Source of the DNA: Pseudomonas trivialis
Lineage (GTDB): Bacteria > Pseudomonadota > Gammaproteobacteria > Pseudomonadales > Pseudomonadaceae
Reading direction: 5' to 3'
DNA length: 64,000 nucleotides
NCBI RefSeq assembly: GCF_001439805.1
Contig: NZ_JYLK01000003.1
Location: forward strand, 1-64,000
Below, one piece after another: positions 1 to 7,579 of this stretch. Within the stretch, counting starts at the first letter, position 1. Each line of letters starts with the position of its first letter. Under the pieces are notes generated by a model. That model worked only from the letters and a program-made list of their open reading frames with translations. It ran no database searches and had not been told where the DNA came from. A program made the translations under genes and the position numbers.

Positions 1-2
1 TG

Positions 3-362
3 CACCTGAACTTCGGTATCGACGTGATCAACCAGATCAAAATCGAAAACCCGCACCTGTGGGATGCCGAGATGAAGGAAGAAGCGACCCAGATGATTCT
101 GCAGGGGACGCAGCTGGAGATTGAATATGCGCGGGATACCATGCCGCGTGGGGTGCTGGGGATGAATGCGGCGATGATGGAGGATTACCTCAAGTTCATT
201 GCTAACCGTCGTTTGTCGCAGATTGGGTTGAAGGAAGAGTATCCAGGCACGACCAACCCGTTTCCGTGGATGAGCGAGATTATGGATTTGAAGAAAGAGA
301 AAAACTTCTTTGAGACTCGGGTTATTGAATATCAGACTGGTGGTGCGTTGAGCTGGGATTGA
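3..362 (+). CDS. nrdB: Ribonucleotide reductase class Ia beta subunit, C-terminal part
   Basis: The reading frame is open from base 3, so the 5' part lies outside the window; 119 codons remain. The residues ([17 protein letters not shown], then [12 protein letters not shown] and the C-terminal GALSWD) match the end of the small, diiron-tyrosyl radical subunit of aerobic ribonucleotide reductase, which supplies the radical to NrdA to make deoxyribonucleotides. The acidic and aromatic C-terminal tail is the part known in this family to dock onto the large subunit, and it is intact here. The metal ligands lie mostly in the missing portion. A strong terminator follows directly. Confidence 0.93.
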   Translation, partial: HLNFGIDVINQIKIENPHLWDAEMKEEATQMILQGTQLEIEYARDTMPRGVLGMNAAMMEDYLKFIANRRLSQIGLKEEYPGTTNPFPWMSEIMDLKKEKNFFETRVIEYQTGGALSWD

Positions 363-375
363 TTCAATCAATAAT

Positions 376-404
376 AAAAAGCCACCTAAAAGGTGGCTTT
401 TATT
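376..404. terminator. Bidirectional intrinsic terminator
   Basis: A perfect 7-bp GC-rich stem (GCCACCT / AGGTGGC) with a 3-base loop is flanked by an A-run on the left and a T-run on the right. It can therefore end both nrdB transcription from the left and the convergent restriction-modification operon from the right. It marks the left edge of the accessory block. Confidence 0.9.
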
Positions 405-408
405 AAAA

Positions 409-801
409 TCAAACCTTGGCCCAACCTCTATGAATAACATGGTCGGGCGCCTGTCTTTTAAGCAAAACAATATTGAGTTTGTCGTTAACGTCATAGCCGA
501 CAACAATATTATCACCCTCCTCCGCCTGCTTCATGACAATATTGGTTTCAAAGTAAAGCCGGTGCTCGGTACGAGAGGGGTGTGCCTCACGCGCGTCATA
601 CCAAGTTATACTTGCCCGGCAAGTTTCAGCTGAGCCTCGTACCGAGAACATTGCAGTTGCTGAAAACCGAGCATCTCCAAACAGGTCTTTAAGCTCTCTC
701 ACACCATTAAACTCATGCTGATTAGATCTATCAGGATCAGCTTCAACCGCTGTGAGTGTTTTAAGACATGAAACTTTAAATCTGACCGCTCCAAAATTCA
801 T
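409..801 (-). CDS. Stand-alone protein resembling the EcoRII N-terminal effector-binding domain
   Basis: A 130-residue protein with no catalytic motif. Its sequence aligns with the N-terminal region of the EcoRII-like enzyme encoded immediately upstream. Shared features are a LTxV segment near residue 16, NQHE/KQHE-like residues, LFGD/MLGD, TWYDxR (residues 66-71 here, 68-73 in the enzyme), RLYF/RLYY, EGD and a following hydrophobic strand. In EcoRII this domain is a DNA-binding pseudobarrel that binds an effector copy of the target site. Inference: this paralogue may bind the CCWGG-type site or modulate the nuclease. The ATG at 801 is preferred because AAGGA lies seven bases upstream and the alignment begins there; a GTG at 846 with GGAG upstream is a possible alternative. 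It is the last gene of the minus-strand cassette. Confidence 0.75.
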   Translation of the reverse strand: MNFGAVRFKVSCLKTLTAVEADPDRSNQHEFNGVRELKDLFGDARFSATAMFSVRGSAETCRASITWYDAREAHPSRTEHRLYFETNIVMKQAEEGDNIVVGYDVNDKLNIVLLKRQAPDHVIHRGWAKV

Positions 802-931
802 AGCTAATCCTTGCCAATTTAAAAAAATAACTGAAAAAGCGGACACCTACAAAACTCCACCCAGCCTCATATCATAGGTTATCACAACACGAACACAAGA
901 GCCATTACATGGCCACTATAAACCCATTATA

Positions 932-2125
932 CTATCCAGCACCATGAGTGCGAACCAGATCAATAAACTCTTGAATATCCAACAACCAACCCCTCTGAGA
1001 ATTCTTATATGTCTCCCTTAAACTGGAAGGCACTACAAGCTGCAAACCATGCTCTTTCATTTCAAAAGTCTGATGGGCGCTAATTGAAGGTTCAAGTGTT
1101 AGCAGATGTTTTGGGCGAATCCTTTCCGCTTCAGAAAGCACCTGCCTCCAACGATCCTTGCATGTAGATTTTGACGCCAGCATAAACAGTTGTTTCGCAG
1201 GGTAGAGCGAGTCGTGATATTGATCATAACCAGGAAACAAAAAATCAGCTGTTGACCGATGTTCCGTAACAACTTGCCTTTCAAACCTCAGCTCATTCGC
1301 GTGGAACACTGCCGCCAAGTGATGCTCCAACGCATGTCCAATACGTGATTTTCTTCGATTTTGTACACTTAACGAAAATTTCACAAAATGGTCTACGTCA
1401 CCAAACCCGGAATCCAACTGCTCTTGAACTATTTTACGTTCGAGAGTGCGAAACAACATCTCCTCGTGTTCAATCCATTTGAGCAGAGCCAAATCTGGAT
1501 CGCGTGCTGCAGAGACCTCGCAGGGACAAGTCGCTCTGGCAAACTCGCTAAAAACATGAGTTTTCGGAAAACTCGCACCAAACTTATTTAATATCGTATC
1601 TAGCCAGTTTTCATCATCCTGACGGACTTCGACACCCAACGCTTCCAAGATTACGGCTTCGACAATTGAAACTTTTCGTGAGTAATCAACCTCTTTTAGA
1701 CCGAAGCCTTTTTCAGGTAAATCTGCGATTCCAAAAAGCCAGCGAAGCTGTTGCTCTACGGTTGAGTTGGCAGGCGTAAAAACTATCAAAAGTGTTTTAT
1801 CTGGTCTAATGGCCACAAGACAGAAGTCGCCCTCACGAATTCGTTCGGAAACATCACTTTTTTTATAATAGAGCCTAAATTCAGGATTGCGGCCAGGCTG
1901 CGACAGCCTAGTATCATACCAAGTCATGGTACTACTAACCACGATAGGACTTTCCAATTCCTCATCAATGTATAAAACCATGCATTCAAAGGGAATCTTT
2001 TGAGAACCCGGATCCCCAAGCATTTGAGTGAAATTATTTGATCCTATTTCATGCTGCTTACCCACATCAACTTTTGTTAAATATTTAGCTCCCACGTCCG
2101 TGAAGATACCTCTCAAATCCCCCAT
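932..2125 (-). CDS. EcoRII-family type II restriction endonuclease
   Basis: A 397-residue protein with the EcoRII two-domain layout. Residues about 1-170 form the effector-binding domain (TWYDTR at 68-73) and about 250-375 the nuclease domain. The nuclease part has RRKSRIGHALEHHL, then ADFLFPG and SKSTCKDRW, fitting the family's PD-(D/E)xK-type site with Glu267, Asp294, Lys319 and probably Lys323. EcoRII enzymes cleave CCWGG after binding two copies of the site. The neighbouring Dcm-like methyltransferase and Vsr support CCWGG as the target, though specificity is inferred. The ATG at 2125 is chosen because AAGGAGG lies seven bases upstream; the GTG at 2131 would be only one base from that site. 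Confidence 0.92.
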   Translation of the reverse strand: MGDLRGIFTDVGAKYLTKVDVGKQHEIGSNNFTQMLGDPGSQKIPFECMVLYIDEELESPIVVSSTMTWYDTRLSQPGRNPEFRLYYKKSDVSERIREGDFCLVAIRPDKTLLIVFTPANSTVEQQLRWLFGIADLPEKGFGLKEVDYSRKVSIVEAVILEALGVEVRQDDENWLDTILNKFGASFPKTHVFSEFARATCPCEVSAARDPDLALLKWIEHEEMLFRTLERKIVQEQLDSGFGDVDHFVKFSLSVQNRRKSRIGHALEHHLAAVFHANELRFERQVVTEHRSTADFLFPGYDQYHDSLYPAKQLFMLASKSTCKDRWRQVLSEAERIRPKHLLTLEPSISAHQTFEMKEHGLQLVVPSSLRETYKNSQRGWLLDIQEFIDLVRTHGAG

Positions 2126-2169
2126 ATTCACGCCTCCTTATAAGCAGATAAAAATCCGGTAGTCCCTTG

Positions 2170-2637
2170 CTACGTCAGACCATTTTTTTGGCGTGGCGGC
2201 GTTGTAGGCCAAGTCATGAAATCCACATTCGACTCAATCATCTCTACGACTTCATGAAATTGCTCCTGAATACACTTCAAGCCGCATTCCCATACTACAA
2301 TCACTCGCCAACCCATTAAGTTAAGTCGTGAAACATGAAGCTGATCTCGCGCCACATTCCCCACGAGCTTATCCTTCCAAAATTCCACTCTAGTAGCTGG
2401 CAGCTTTGAATAAAAACAATCTGAGTGCATATGCCAGAAGCATCCGTGCACAAAAATGACGAGCTTATACTTCGGAAGTACCAAATCTGGCTTACCTGGC
2501 AAGTCATTTCGATGAAGTCGAAAGCGGTATCCACGAAGATGGAGGTATCGACGGACTAAAAGCTCCGGCTTTGTATTCTTGCCTTTAATGCCCGCCATCA
2601 TTCGAGAGCGAGTAGATCCGTTCACGACATCTATCAT
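2170..2637 (-). CDS. vsr: Very short patch repair endonuclease Vsr
   Basis: A 155-residue protein with the full Vsr pattern: TRSRMMAGIKGKNTKPE at the N terminus, GKPDLVLPKYKLVIFVHGCFWHMH in the centre (written here as two overlapping stretches, GKPDLVLP and FVHGCFWH), then FWKDKL and WRVIVVWEC. Vsr nicks DNA 5' of the T in T:G mismatches that arise when 5-methylcytosine in CCWGG deaminates, starting repair back to C:G. It lies between the methyltransferase (65 bases upstream) and the endonuclease (45 bases downstream), so it is probably co-transcribed. No convincing ribosome-binding site is seen before its ATG, which suggests translation coupling or low expression. Confidence 0.95.
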   Translation of the reverse strand: MIDVVNGSTRSRMMAGIKGKNTKPELLVRRYLHLRGYRFRLHRNDLPGKPDLVLPKYKLVIFVHGCFWHMHSDCFYSKLPATRVEFWKDKLVGNVARDQLHVSRLNLMGWRVIVVWECGLKCIQEQFHEVVEMIESNVDFMTWPTTPPRQKNGLT

Positions 2638-2702
2638 TTAGTAACGCCAGTTAATGCTCAAACAATGAAGCCATAACACAAATAAATCCATAAAATAACT
2701 TC

Positions 2703-4115
2703 TTAAACTTTTGACATTTCCATTAATTTTTTCTTCGCCTCTAGAATTCTGCCTTTCATTAACTTGGCAACCGCTTCAAATACCGGCACAGCTACAGAGT
2801 TACCAAATTGCCGATAAGCTTGGGTATCAGACACAGGTATAACAAAGTTACTTTCTCCGGGCTTATCGAACCCCATCAAGCGAGAGCACTCCTGAGGAGT
2901 AAGCCGACGTGGACGATTCATCTGATTGAGCTCATTATTAAAATCCAGACTTTCCAAAAACCCACGATCAACCAAAATTTCCGAGCCATCTTTGTGGTAT
3001 CTCGCGGATAAAGTACGAGCCACATCGTTCGCGCGAGTTAGACCAAAACCAAAACCATTTCCCTTCTGCCGGTGCTTCTCTGCATATCTATAGAGATAGT
3101 CCCAGAGCTTCGGAGTAAGGACGTATTTATCGTCGACTTGTTTGTCAAGTAAATCACCAAAGCGAGGTCGTTGTTTCGGAATCAACTTGCTGATTTCACG
3201 CAGAGTAAAACCTTGGTGAACATCAAGATCACGACGAAAACCTACCAGCACAATTCGCTCACGATGCTGCGGTACAAAATGCTTCGCGTCGATGACCTTG
3301 GGATCTGAACCTTTAGGCGCGTTCACGTCCGCCACCTCATAACCCAGTTCGTCAAGCGCCTCACAAATGATCCGGAACGTATTACCCTTATCGTGACTTT
3401 TCAAATTCTTGACATTTTCAAGCAGAAAAGCTGCGGGCCGCTTTGCAGCTATAATCCTGGCAACGTCAAAAAACAGAGTACCTTGAGTCTCACATTCGAA
3501 GCCATGCTTACGGCCTAATGAGTTTTTCTTGGAGACACCAGCTAGAGAAAACGGCTGACAAGGAAAACCGGCCAGCAGGACATCATGGTCAGGAATCTCG
3601 CGATTAATATTTTTATATGCATCTTCATCGCTCACTTCGGGCTTGTCAGATTGGGTGATCGAACGAATATCTAGATTGAAACGATGGCGCTTCGGATCAC
3701 AAAAGTGATTCGCCTTGTAGGTCTTTACGGCATATTTATTCCACTCAGAGGTGAATAAACATTCGCCACCGATAGCCTCAAATCCCTTCCTTATGCCTCC
3801 AATCCCTGCGAAAAGATCAATGAAGGTGAAGGATGGATTGTGGTTCAAACGTTTGGGTAGCAAAGCCTCCAGTCGAGTGAACTCGATGTGCGAGAGCGTT
3901 GGGGACGCCTTGCCCTTGATCCAACGGTTTATTGTTTCACGGCACCACTTGCTCGGACTGACGTCATTAAGAAATTCAGCAATCTGTCGTTGGTCAAAAA
4001 TTTCCAGCAATTTATGAATCAACATTAGATCAGTAGTGGAGTGTGGGTCCACCTCGCTGGCGTCCGAACCCGCTCCGCCCCCCACTTCAAAATGGGATGT
4101 TTCAAAAAGATTCAT
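2703..4115 (-). CDS. dcm: Dcm/M.EcoRII-type DNA (cytosine-5) methyltransferase
   Basis: A 470-residue protein close in length and sequence to E. coli Dcm. It has the SAM motif FAGIGG (102-107), the catalytic PCQP loop (Cys186), ENVKNL (233-238), QHRER and the late [11 protein letters not shown] motif. The N-terminal 90 residues form the extra helical region seen in Dcm and M.EcoRII. It should methylate the inner C of CCWGG and protect the genome from the EcoRII-like enzyme in the same operon. ATG at 4115 has GAGGA nine bases upstream. A promoter and a short inverted repeat lie just upstream. M.EcoRII is known to repress its own gene, so autoregulation is plausible. Confidence 0.95.
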   Translation of the reverse strand: MNLFETSHFEVGGGAGSDASEVDPHSTTDLMLIHKLLEIFDQRQIAEFLNDVSPSKWCRETINRWIKGKASPTLSHIEFTRLEALLPKRLNHNPSFTFIDLFAGIGGIRKGFEAIGGECLFTSEWNKYAVKTYKANHFCDPKRHRFNLDIRSITQSDKPEVSDEDAYKNINREIPDHDVLLAGFPCQPFSLAGVSKKNSLGRKHGFECETQGTLFFDVARIIAAKRPAAFLLENVKNLKSHDKGNTFRIICEALDELGYEVADVNAPKGSDPKVIDAKHFVPQHRERIVLVGFRRDLDVHQGFTLREISKLIPKQRPRFGDLLDKQVDDKYVLTPKLWDYLYRYAEKHRQKGNGFGFGLTRANDVARTLSARYHKDGSEILVDRGFLESLDFNNELNQMNRPRRLTPQECSRLMGFDKPGESNFVIPVSDTQAYRQFGNSVAVPVFEAVAKLMKGRILEAKKKLMEMSKV

Positions 4116-4141
4116 TTGCGAAATTCCTCTGGGTCAAATCT

Positions 4142-4156
4142 GTGACGAATGGTCAC
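4142..4156 (-). promoter_or_regulatory. Possible autoregulatory operator of the methyltransferase gene
   Basis: A perfect 5-bp inverted repeat, GTGAC-GAATG-GTCAC, sits between the predicted -10 box and the start codon of the Dcm-like gene. A repressor here would block transcription. Binding by the methyltransferase itself, as known for M.EcoRII, is an inference from position only. Confidence 0.35.
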
Positions 4157-4157
4157 C

Positions 4158-4185
4158 ATTCTATCCCTTAAGCACCTAAAGTAAA
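4158..4185 (-). promoter_or_regulatory. Predicted sigma-70 promoter of the restriction-modification operon
   Basis: On the minus strand a TTTACT (-35), a 16-base spacer and a TAGAAT (-10, five of six consensus bases) lie about 45 bases before the methyltransferase ATG. No other promoter was seen ahead of vsr or the endonuclease, so this may drive the whole cassette. Confidence 0.5.
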
Positions 4186-4223
4186 TGAATTCCTGCCGGT
4201 TCGAACGTCGGAGGAAACACGTA

Positions 4224-4262
4224 ATGCGACCAATGCCCGCCCACCTCATCCATACACTATAA
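4224..4262 (+). other. Possible 12-codon leader peptide
   Basis: An ATG at 4224 follows a strong GGAGGAAACACGTA ribosome-binding sequence and reads 12 codons to TAA. The stop overlaps the run-up to the LexA box. A strong ribosome site in front of so short a frame may be chance or a fossil of a deleted gene. No function is assigned. Confidence 0.2.
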
Positions 4263-4278
4263 CTGTATAGATGAACAG
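4263..4278. promoter_or_regulatory. LexA (SOS) box
   Basis: CTGTATAGATGAACAG fits the LexA core CTGT-N8-ACAG exactly, and the flanking A and TA extend the match to the 20-base gamma-proteobacterial consensus. No lexA, recA or other core SOS gene is adjacent. The nearest rightward coding gene is the Bro-N gene, about 400 bases away. To the left lies the methyltransferase promoter, 80 bases off. SOS control of the rightward transcript is the more likely reading. Confidence 0.65.
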
Positions 4279-4345
4279 TAAACCTTCACCTTCTCGGACT
4301 GCGGATTAACCCTCACGTATTGATATTTTTGAGTTTTATAACTGG

Positions 4346-4374
4346 TTGACGCGAAATACCTATAGTCATACGCT
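4346..4374 (+). promoter_or_regulatory. Possible rightward promoter for the Bro-N transcript
   Basis: TTGACG at 4346-4351 is followed, after 17 bases, by TACGCT at 4369-4374. The -35 box is good and the -10 box weak. It would start a long untranslated leader ahead of the Bro-N gene. It does not overlap the LexA box, so it may be a second, independent promoter. Confidence 0.3.
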
Positions 4375-4416
4375 CACCCCCCGAGCCTAAGAAACTCCAG
4401 AAACCAGAGCGGCCCT

Positions 4417-4562
4417 CCGCACCCGACAGCCATGCGGCTTTTTTTCGCCAGCGGTTTCTCAACGCCTGTGAAAAATCCCCGTTATGTCGGGAGTGGGCGA
4501 ATACAAGACCCGAAAGGGAAATATGTCCGGCCCGTCTCTGGTGGGTTTCTTAGCTCCCGACA
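4417..4562 (+). ncRNA. Structured leader region upstream of the Bro-N gene
   Basis: This 570-base gap between dcm and the Bro-N gene carries RNA-like structure. A short CCGCA/TGCGG hairpin followed by seven T residues (4417-4445) resembles a weak terminator. A perfect 9-bp long-range pair, TGTCGGGAG (4485-4493) with CTCCCGACA (4554-4562), would close a roughly 60-nt domain. The organisation of an early terminator and a folded RNA ahead of a phage-type gene recalls transcription-termination control in P4-like satellites, but no sequence match is claimed. Overlapping open frames cross this stretch without a convincing protein. Confidence 0.4.
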
Positions 4563-4685
4563 CCCTAACGCATGCCCTAAGAAAGCAACCAGAGGTAACG
4601 GAAATGTCTGGATACTTTGCATCCACTGCGAAGCATGTTCGCAGCAGCACCATCTCTCAAACACGCTCCGGCCCGGAGGTGTGTC

Positions 4686-5210
4686 ATGCATGAACCTATC
4701 GTTTTCACCCGCCACAATCTGCAACTGCACGCGCTGCTCCTGGAGAACCAGCCTTGGTTTTGTGCTCGCGACCTTGGCCGGCTGACTGGCCTCTACCTGG
4801 ACGAGCGCAAAGTCAGCAAGCTGGATGAGGATCAACGACAAACGCTGGAAATCCGCTATCACGGACAGCCCGAGAACATGCTGATGATCAGCGAGTCCGG
4901 CGTGTATGCGTTACTGGTGTATCACTACGTGCCTGGGCATCGTCTGCTGCGGGCGTGGTTGACTCACCAGGTCGTGCCAACCTTGCGAGATGGGCAACAG
5001 TCACGGTCTACAGACCGCCCAATGCTGAGCTTGCTGGATTGGCCGGAGATGTCGCTGAGTCTGCTGCATTGGCAGGATGAAGGCTGGATTCGGTTGCGGG
5101 ATATGCCGTATCTGCTGCTCAACAGGACTCGTCGACGCGTTCCACCGAGCAAGACTTGGCTGCAAAAGGTAGCTGAATATTTCCAATCTGCGGGTCATTC
5201 GACACGCTGA
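4686..5210 (+). CDS. Bro-N domain protein of phage origin
   Basis: A 174-residue protein whose first 95 residues match the Bro-N (BRO family N-terminal) fold: an opening beta strand (PIVFTRHNLQLHAL), PWFCARDLGRLTG, a central strand pair, then MLMISESGVYALLVYHY and a helix ending ...VVPTLR. Bro-N domains are common in phage antirepressors and baculovirus BRO proteins and usually bind DNA. The C-terminal 75 residues are not recognised and carry no KilA-C or ANT signature. ATG at 4686 is chosen because GGAGG lies six bases upstream; the open frame begins earlier. The gene probably belongs to the same mobile remnant as the LexA box and leader. Confidence 0.8.
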   Translation: MHEPIVFTRHNLQLHALLLENQPWFCARDLGRLTGLYLDERKVSKLDEDQRQTLEIRYHGQPENMLMISESGVYALLVYHYVPGHRLLRAWLTHQVVPTLRDGQQSRSTDRPMLSLLDWPEMSLSLLHWQDEGWIRLRDMPYLLLNRTRRRVPPSKTWLQKVAEYFQSAGHSTR

Positions 5211-5220
5211 ATCACCCAAG

Positions 5221-5252
5221 TGGTCCGTCCGAGCTGGCGTTCGGGCGGACCA
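5221..5252 (+). terminator. Strong hairpin after the Bro-N gene
   Basis: A 12-bp stem (TGGTCCGTCCGA with TCGGGCGGACCA, one G-U pair) starts 11 bases after the Bro-N stop codon. No T-run follows, so it is either a Rho-assisted end or an RNA-stabilising structure. Confidence 0.45.
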
Positions 5253-5473
5253 CCAACGCGCTCTTCCTGGTCCGCGCTGTAACAATGCCGGATACCTTCC
5301 GACGTTCATTCCTATGCGCGACCGGGTAAACTCCCTCGGATGATCACCAGCAGAAGAACAGCAACAGTCCCTTTGGCTGATCTGAATCGCATCACCGTTA
5401 TCAGCCTGAACCCACACAATGGAGATCAGTCACAACGGTATGAGAACCCGCTCCACCTGATCAAGGACCACCC

Positions 5474-6133
5474 GTGAACCCAGACATGCTCGAAGCCGGC
5501 CCCGCTGACGCCAAAGTACTCTCTGTCTTTGACTTCGACGGCACCCTCACCCACCACGACAGTTTCGTGCCTTTTCTCAAGTTCGCTTTCGGCACGGGCG
5601 CGTTCTATGGCCGCATTGTGAAGCTGGCGGTACCGGGGCTGCGCTTTCTGGTGCGGCAGATCAGTCGGGATGAGTTGAAGGCGCAGTTGATCCGCACCTT
5701 TATGGCCGGGGTGGAGAAGACGTGGGTGCAGCGCAAGGCCGAGGAGTATTGCCAGCGCAATTGGGCGCGGTTGATGCGCCCGGCGGGTGTGTTGTCGGTG
5801 GAGCAGGAGTTGGGGTCGGGGGCGGTGGTGACGCTGTGTTCGGCGTCGCCGGCGTTGGTGTTGCAGCCATTTGCCGATCGGCTGGGGATCCGCTTGATCG
5901 GGACCGAGCTTGAGGTGGTGGACGGCGTGCTGACCGGCAAGCTCACGGGGAATAATTGCCGCTGCGAGAACAAGGTGCTGCGCCTTGAGGCGGTCTATGG
6001 GGACCTGGGGGCCTATCGGCTCAGGGCCTGGGGCGACACGCGCGGGGATCGCGAGTTGCTGGCGGCGGCGCAGGATGCGCATTTTCGGCATTTTCATGCG
6101 AAGAAGAAGCGGCGGCCGCGGTTGCAGCGTTGA
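5474..6133 (+). CDS. HAD-IB family phosphatase
   Basis: A 219-residue protein of the HAD superfamily, subfamily IB (SerB-like). Motif I is FDFDGT with Asp20 and Asp22; motif II is LCSASP; the motif III region shows the Lys of NKVLRLEA and GDTRGDREL. These residues form the phosphoaspartyl transfer site that hydrolyses phosphate monoesters. Related small pseudomonad proteins are annotated as putative phosphoserine or lipid-linked phosphatases; the substrate is not evident. The start is GTG with AAGGA about six bases upstream. The C terminus is rich in Lys and Arg (KKKRRPRLQR). Confidence 0.85.
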   Translation: MNPDMLEAGPADAKVLSVFDFDGTLTHHDSFVPFLKFAFGTGAFYGRIVKLAVPGLRFLVRQISRDELKAQLIRTFMAGVEKTWVQRKAEEYCQRNWARLMRPAGVLSVEQELGSGAVVTLCSASPALVLQPFADRLGIRLIGTELEVVDGVLTGKLTGNNCRCENKVLRLEAVYGDLGAYRLRAWGDTRGDRELLAAAQDAHFRHFHAKKKRRPRLQR

Positions 6134-6260
6134 TGCGCAAGGTGGGGGCTAGCGGTGGACCGAAGCGATCCCATCGCTGCCCCGCCGGGGCTCGACAGCG
6201 CTTATCAAACACAAAATAACTTTTGATTTAAAACCTGAAATTCCAGGCAGCCACATTCCT

Positions 6261-6391
6261 GTGGCGAGCAGGCTTGTCCTGCGTTGGGCTGCGCAGCAGC
6301 CCCAAAAGCGTGCTCCGGGCAGCGTCAGGTACACCGTGTTTCCCTTGATCGGGGGCGCTGCGCACCCCAACGCGGGGCAAGCCCGCTCGCC
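6261..6391. repeat. Long REP-type intergenic element, copy 1
   Basis: A 131-base element bounded by inverted ends (GTGGCGAGCAGGCTTGTCCT and its complement GGGGCAAGCCCGCTCGCC). Its core is shared with copies at 30330-30462 and, inverted, at 36880-37018. It fills most of the 385-base gap between the HAD gene and the next gene; nothing else is seen in this gap. Confidence 0.85.
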
Positions 6392-6518
6392 CCATAGGCT
6401 CCAGTTTGCTGCGCGACAGCGTTAAGTCGAAGACTTGGCGGAGCCTCCCGCATTTTTGCTCTGCGTCAGTCTGATAGTTGCGTAGTATCGGGCTATCCCT
6501 CTCACGGACCCGAGCCCC

Positions 6519-7472
6519 ATGAAGTTCGCTACGGCCTATAGCCTGAGTCTCGATGACAAGCTGTCGATCTACGACGTGCGGGACCTGAATTTCGACGAAA
6601 CCGCCGCCTACGATTCCGACAAGGACAGCTTCCTGTGCCCCAACGATGCATGCCGGGCGGCGTTCGAGGTGGGCAATACGCTGGCCACGTTCAACGCGAA
6701 AAACGTCAACTACCTGCGCACGCCTCACTTCAAGAACAGGACCGGAACCCAGCATATCGACGGCTGTCGCTATGCCAGCCTGCACAAGGCCGCGAGCGGA
6801 GAAAGCGACGACACGCGCGAGGATAATTTCCCCTCGGAGTTTGTGTTGACCCGCCGCAGCTACCCGCGCAAAACGCCAGCGGCCGTCAGCCAGGGGCAGG
6901 CCTTGCCGGCGCCTGCGAACCCGCCCGCCAACCGCGTCAGCCTGCCCGTGAGTTCAAGCGACACCCCCCCGGACAAGACCAGCGTGTTCGCCCACCCGGT
7001 GGAATGCTACGTGTCGAACATCGACGACAAGGACCGGCTCAAGGCGATGCCGCTGAAGATCGGCGAGCACACCGCGACCTATTGGACGTTTTTCAAGAAG
7101 ATCGAATACCTGCAGGACAACAAGGGCCTGATCTACTGGGGCAAGGTCAAGGCCATCAAGGACTACACCAGCAGCTTTCGCATCGACTTCGACAAGAAGG
7201 TGTGGCTCGATAAAAAGCCGTATTCGGTCAACGTGTACCTGAGCAAAAAACTCATCGAGAACTACCGCAAGCGCACGGCGTTCCTGGAGCAGATCAAGGC
7301 GGCGGCGAGCAGTGAGCGGGCGTTGTATTGCTTCTTCTACGGCGTGACGCCGGAGCTGAAACAGGTGCCGAGCAAAAAGAACCCCGAGCAGACGTTCGGG
7401 GTGTTCAGCGCGAATATCGAGAACCTGGATCATCTGATTATTCGGGAAGCGCCGGGGCTGCAGACGTTTTAA
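6519..7472 (+). CDS. Unknown protein with CoiA-like Cys/His cluster
   Basis: A 317-residue protein not recognised as a characterised family. Residues 40-83 hold a probable zinc site: Cys40-x4-Cys45, then His70 in TPHFKN, and His79-x3-Cys83. This spacing recalls the N-terminal zinc segment of CoiA-like competence proteins (CPxC...HFxH) but the rest does not extend the match. A Pro/Ser-rich linker (about 120-155) separates it from a C-terminal domain of about 160 residues with a charged, beta-rich pattern (KVWLDKKPYSVNVYLSKKL). No signal peptide or membrane segment. It stands alone, with a repeat element upstream and an XRE regulator downstream. Confidence 0.6.
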   Translation: MKFATAYSLSLDDKLSIYDVRDLNFDETAAYDSDKDSFLCPNDACRAAFEVGNTLATFNAKNVNYLRTPHFKNRTGTQHIDGCRYASLHKAASGESDDTREDNFPSEFVLTRRSYPRKTPAAVSQGQALPAPANPPANRVSLPVSSSDTPPDKTSVFAHPVECYVSNIDDKDRLKAMPLKIGEHTATYWTFFKKIEYLQDNKGLIYWGKVKAIKDYTSSFRIDFDKKVWLDKKPYSVNVYLSKKLIENYRKRTAFLEQIKAAASSERALYCFFYGVTPELKQVPSKKNPEQTFGVFSANIENLDHLIIREAPGLQTF

Positions 7473-7579
7473 GCAGTCGCGCGTGGCGCACGGCGCATTT
7501 GCCCAGTAGATGAACGGCACAAAAAACTGTACAAAAAACCAGTATAGTTTGCCTTCCCGTCAAATCCTGGAGAAACCTC

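Noticed and set aside
4432..4785. A 117-codon plus-strand frame across the Bro-N leader
   Set aside because: It overlaps the Bro-N start in another frame, has no good ribosome site, and the region shows RNA pairing. A phage-type small protein cannot be fully excluded.
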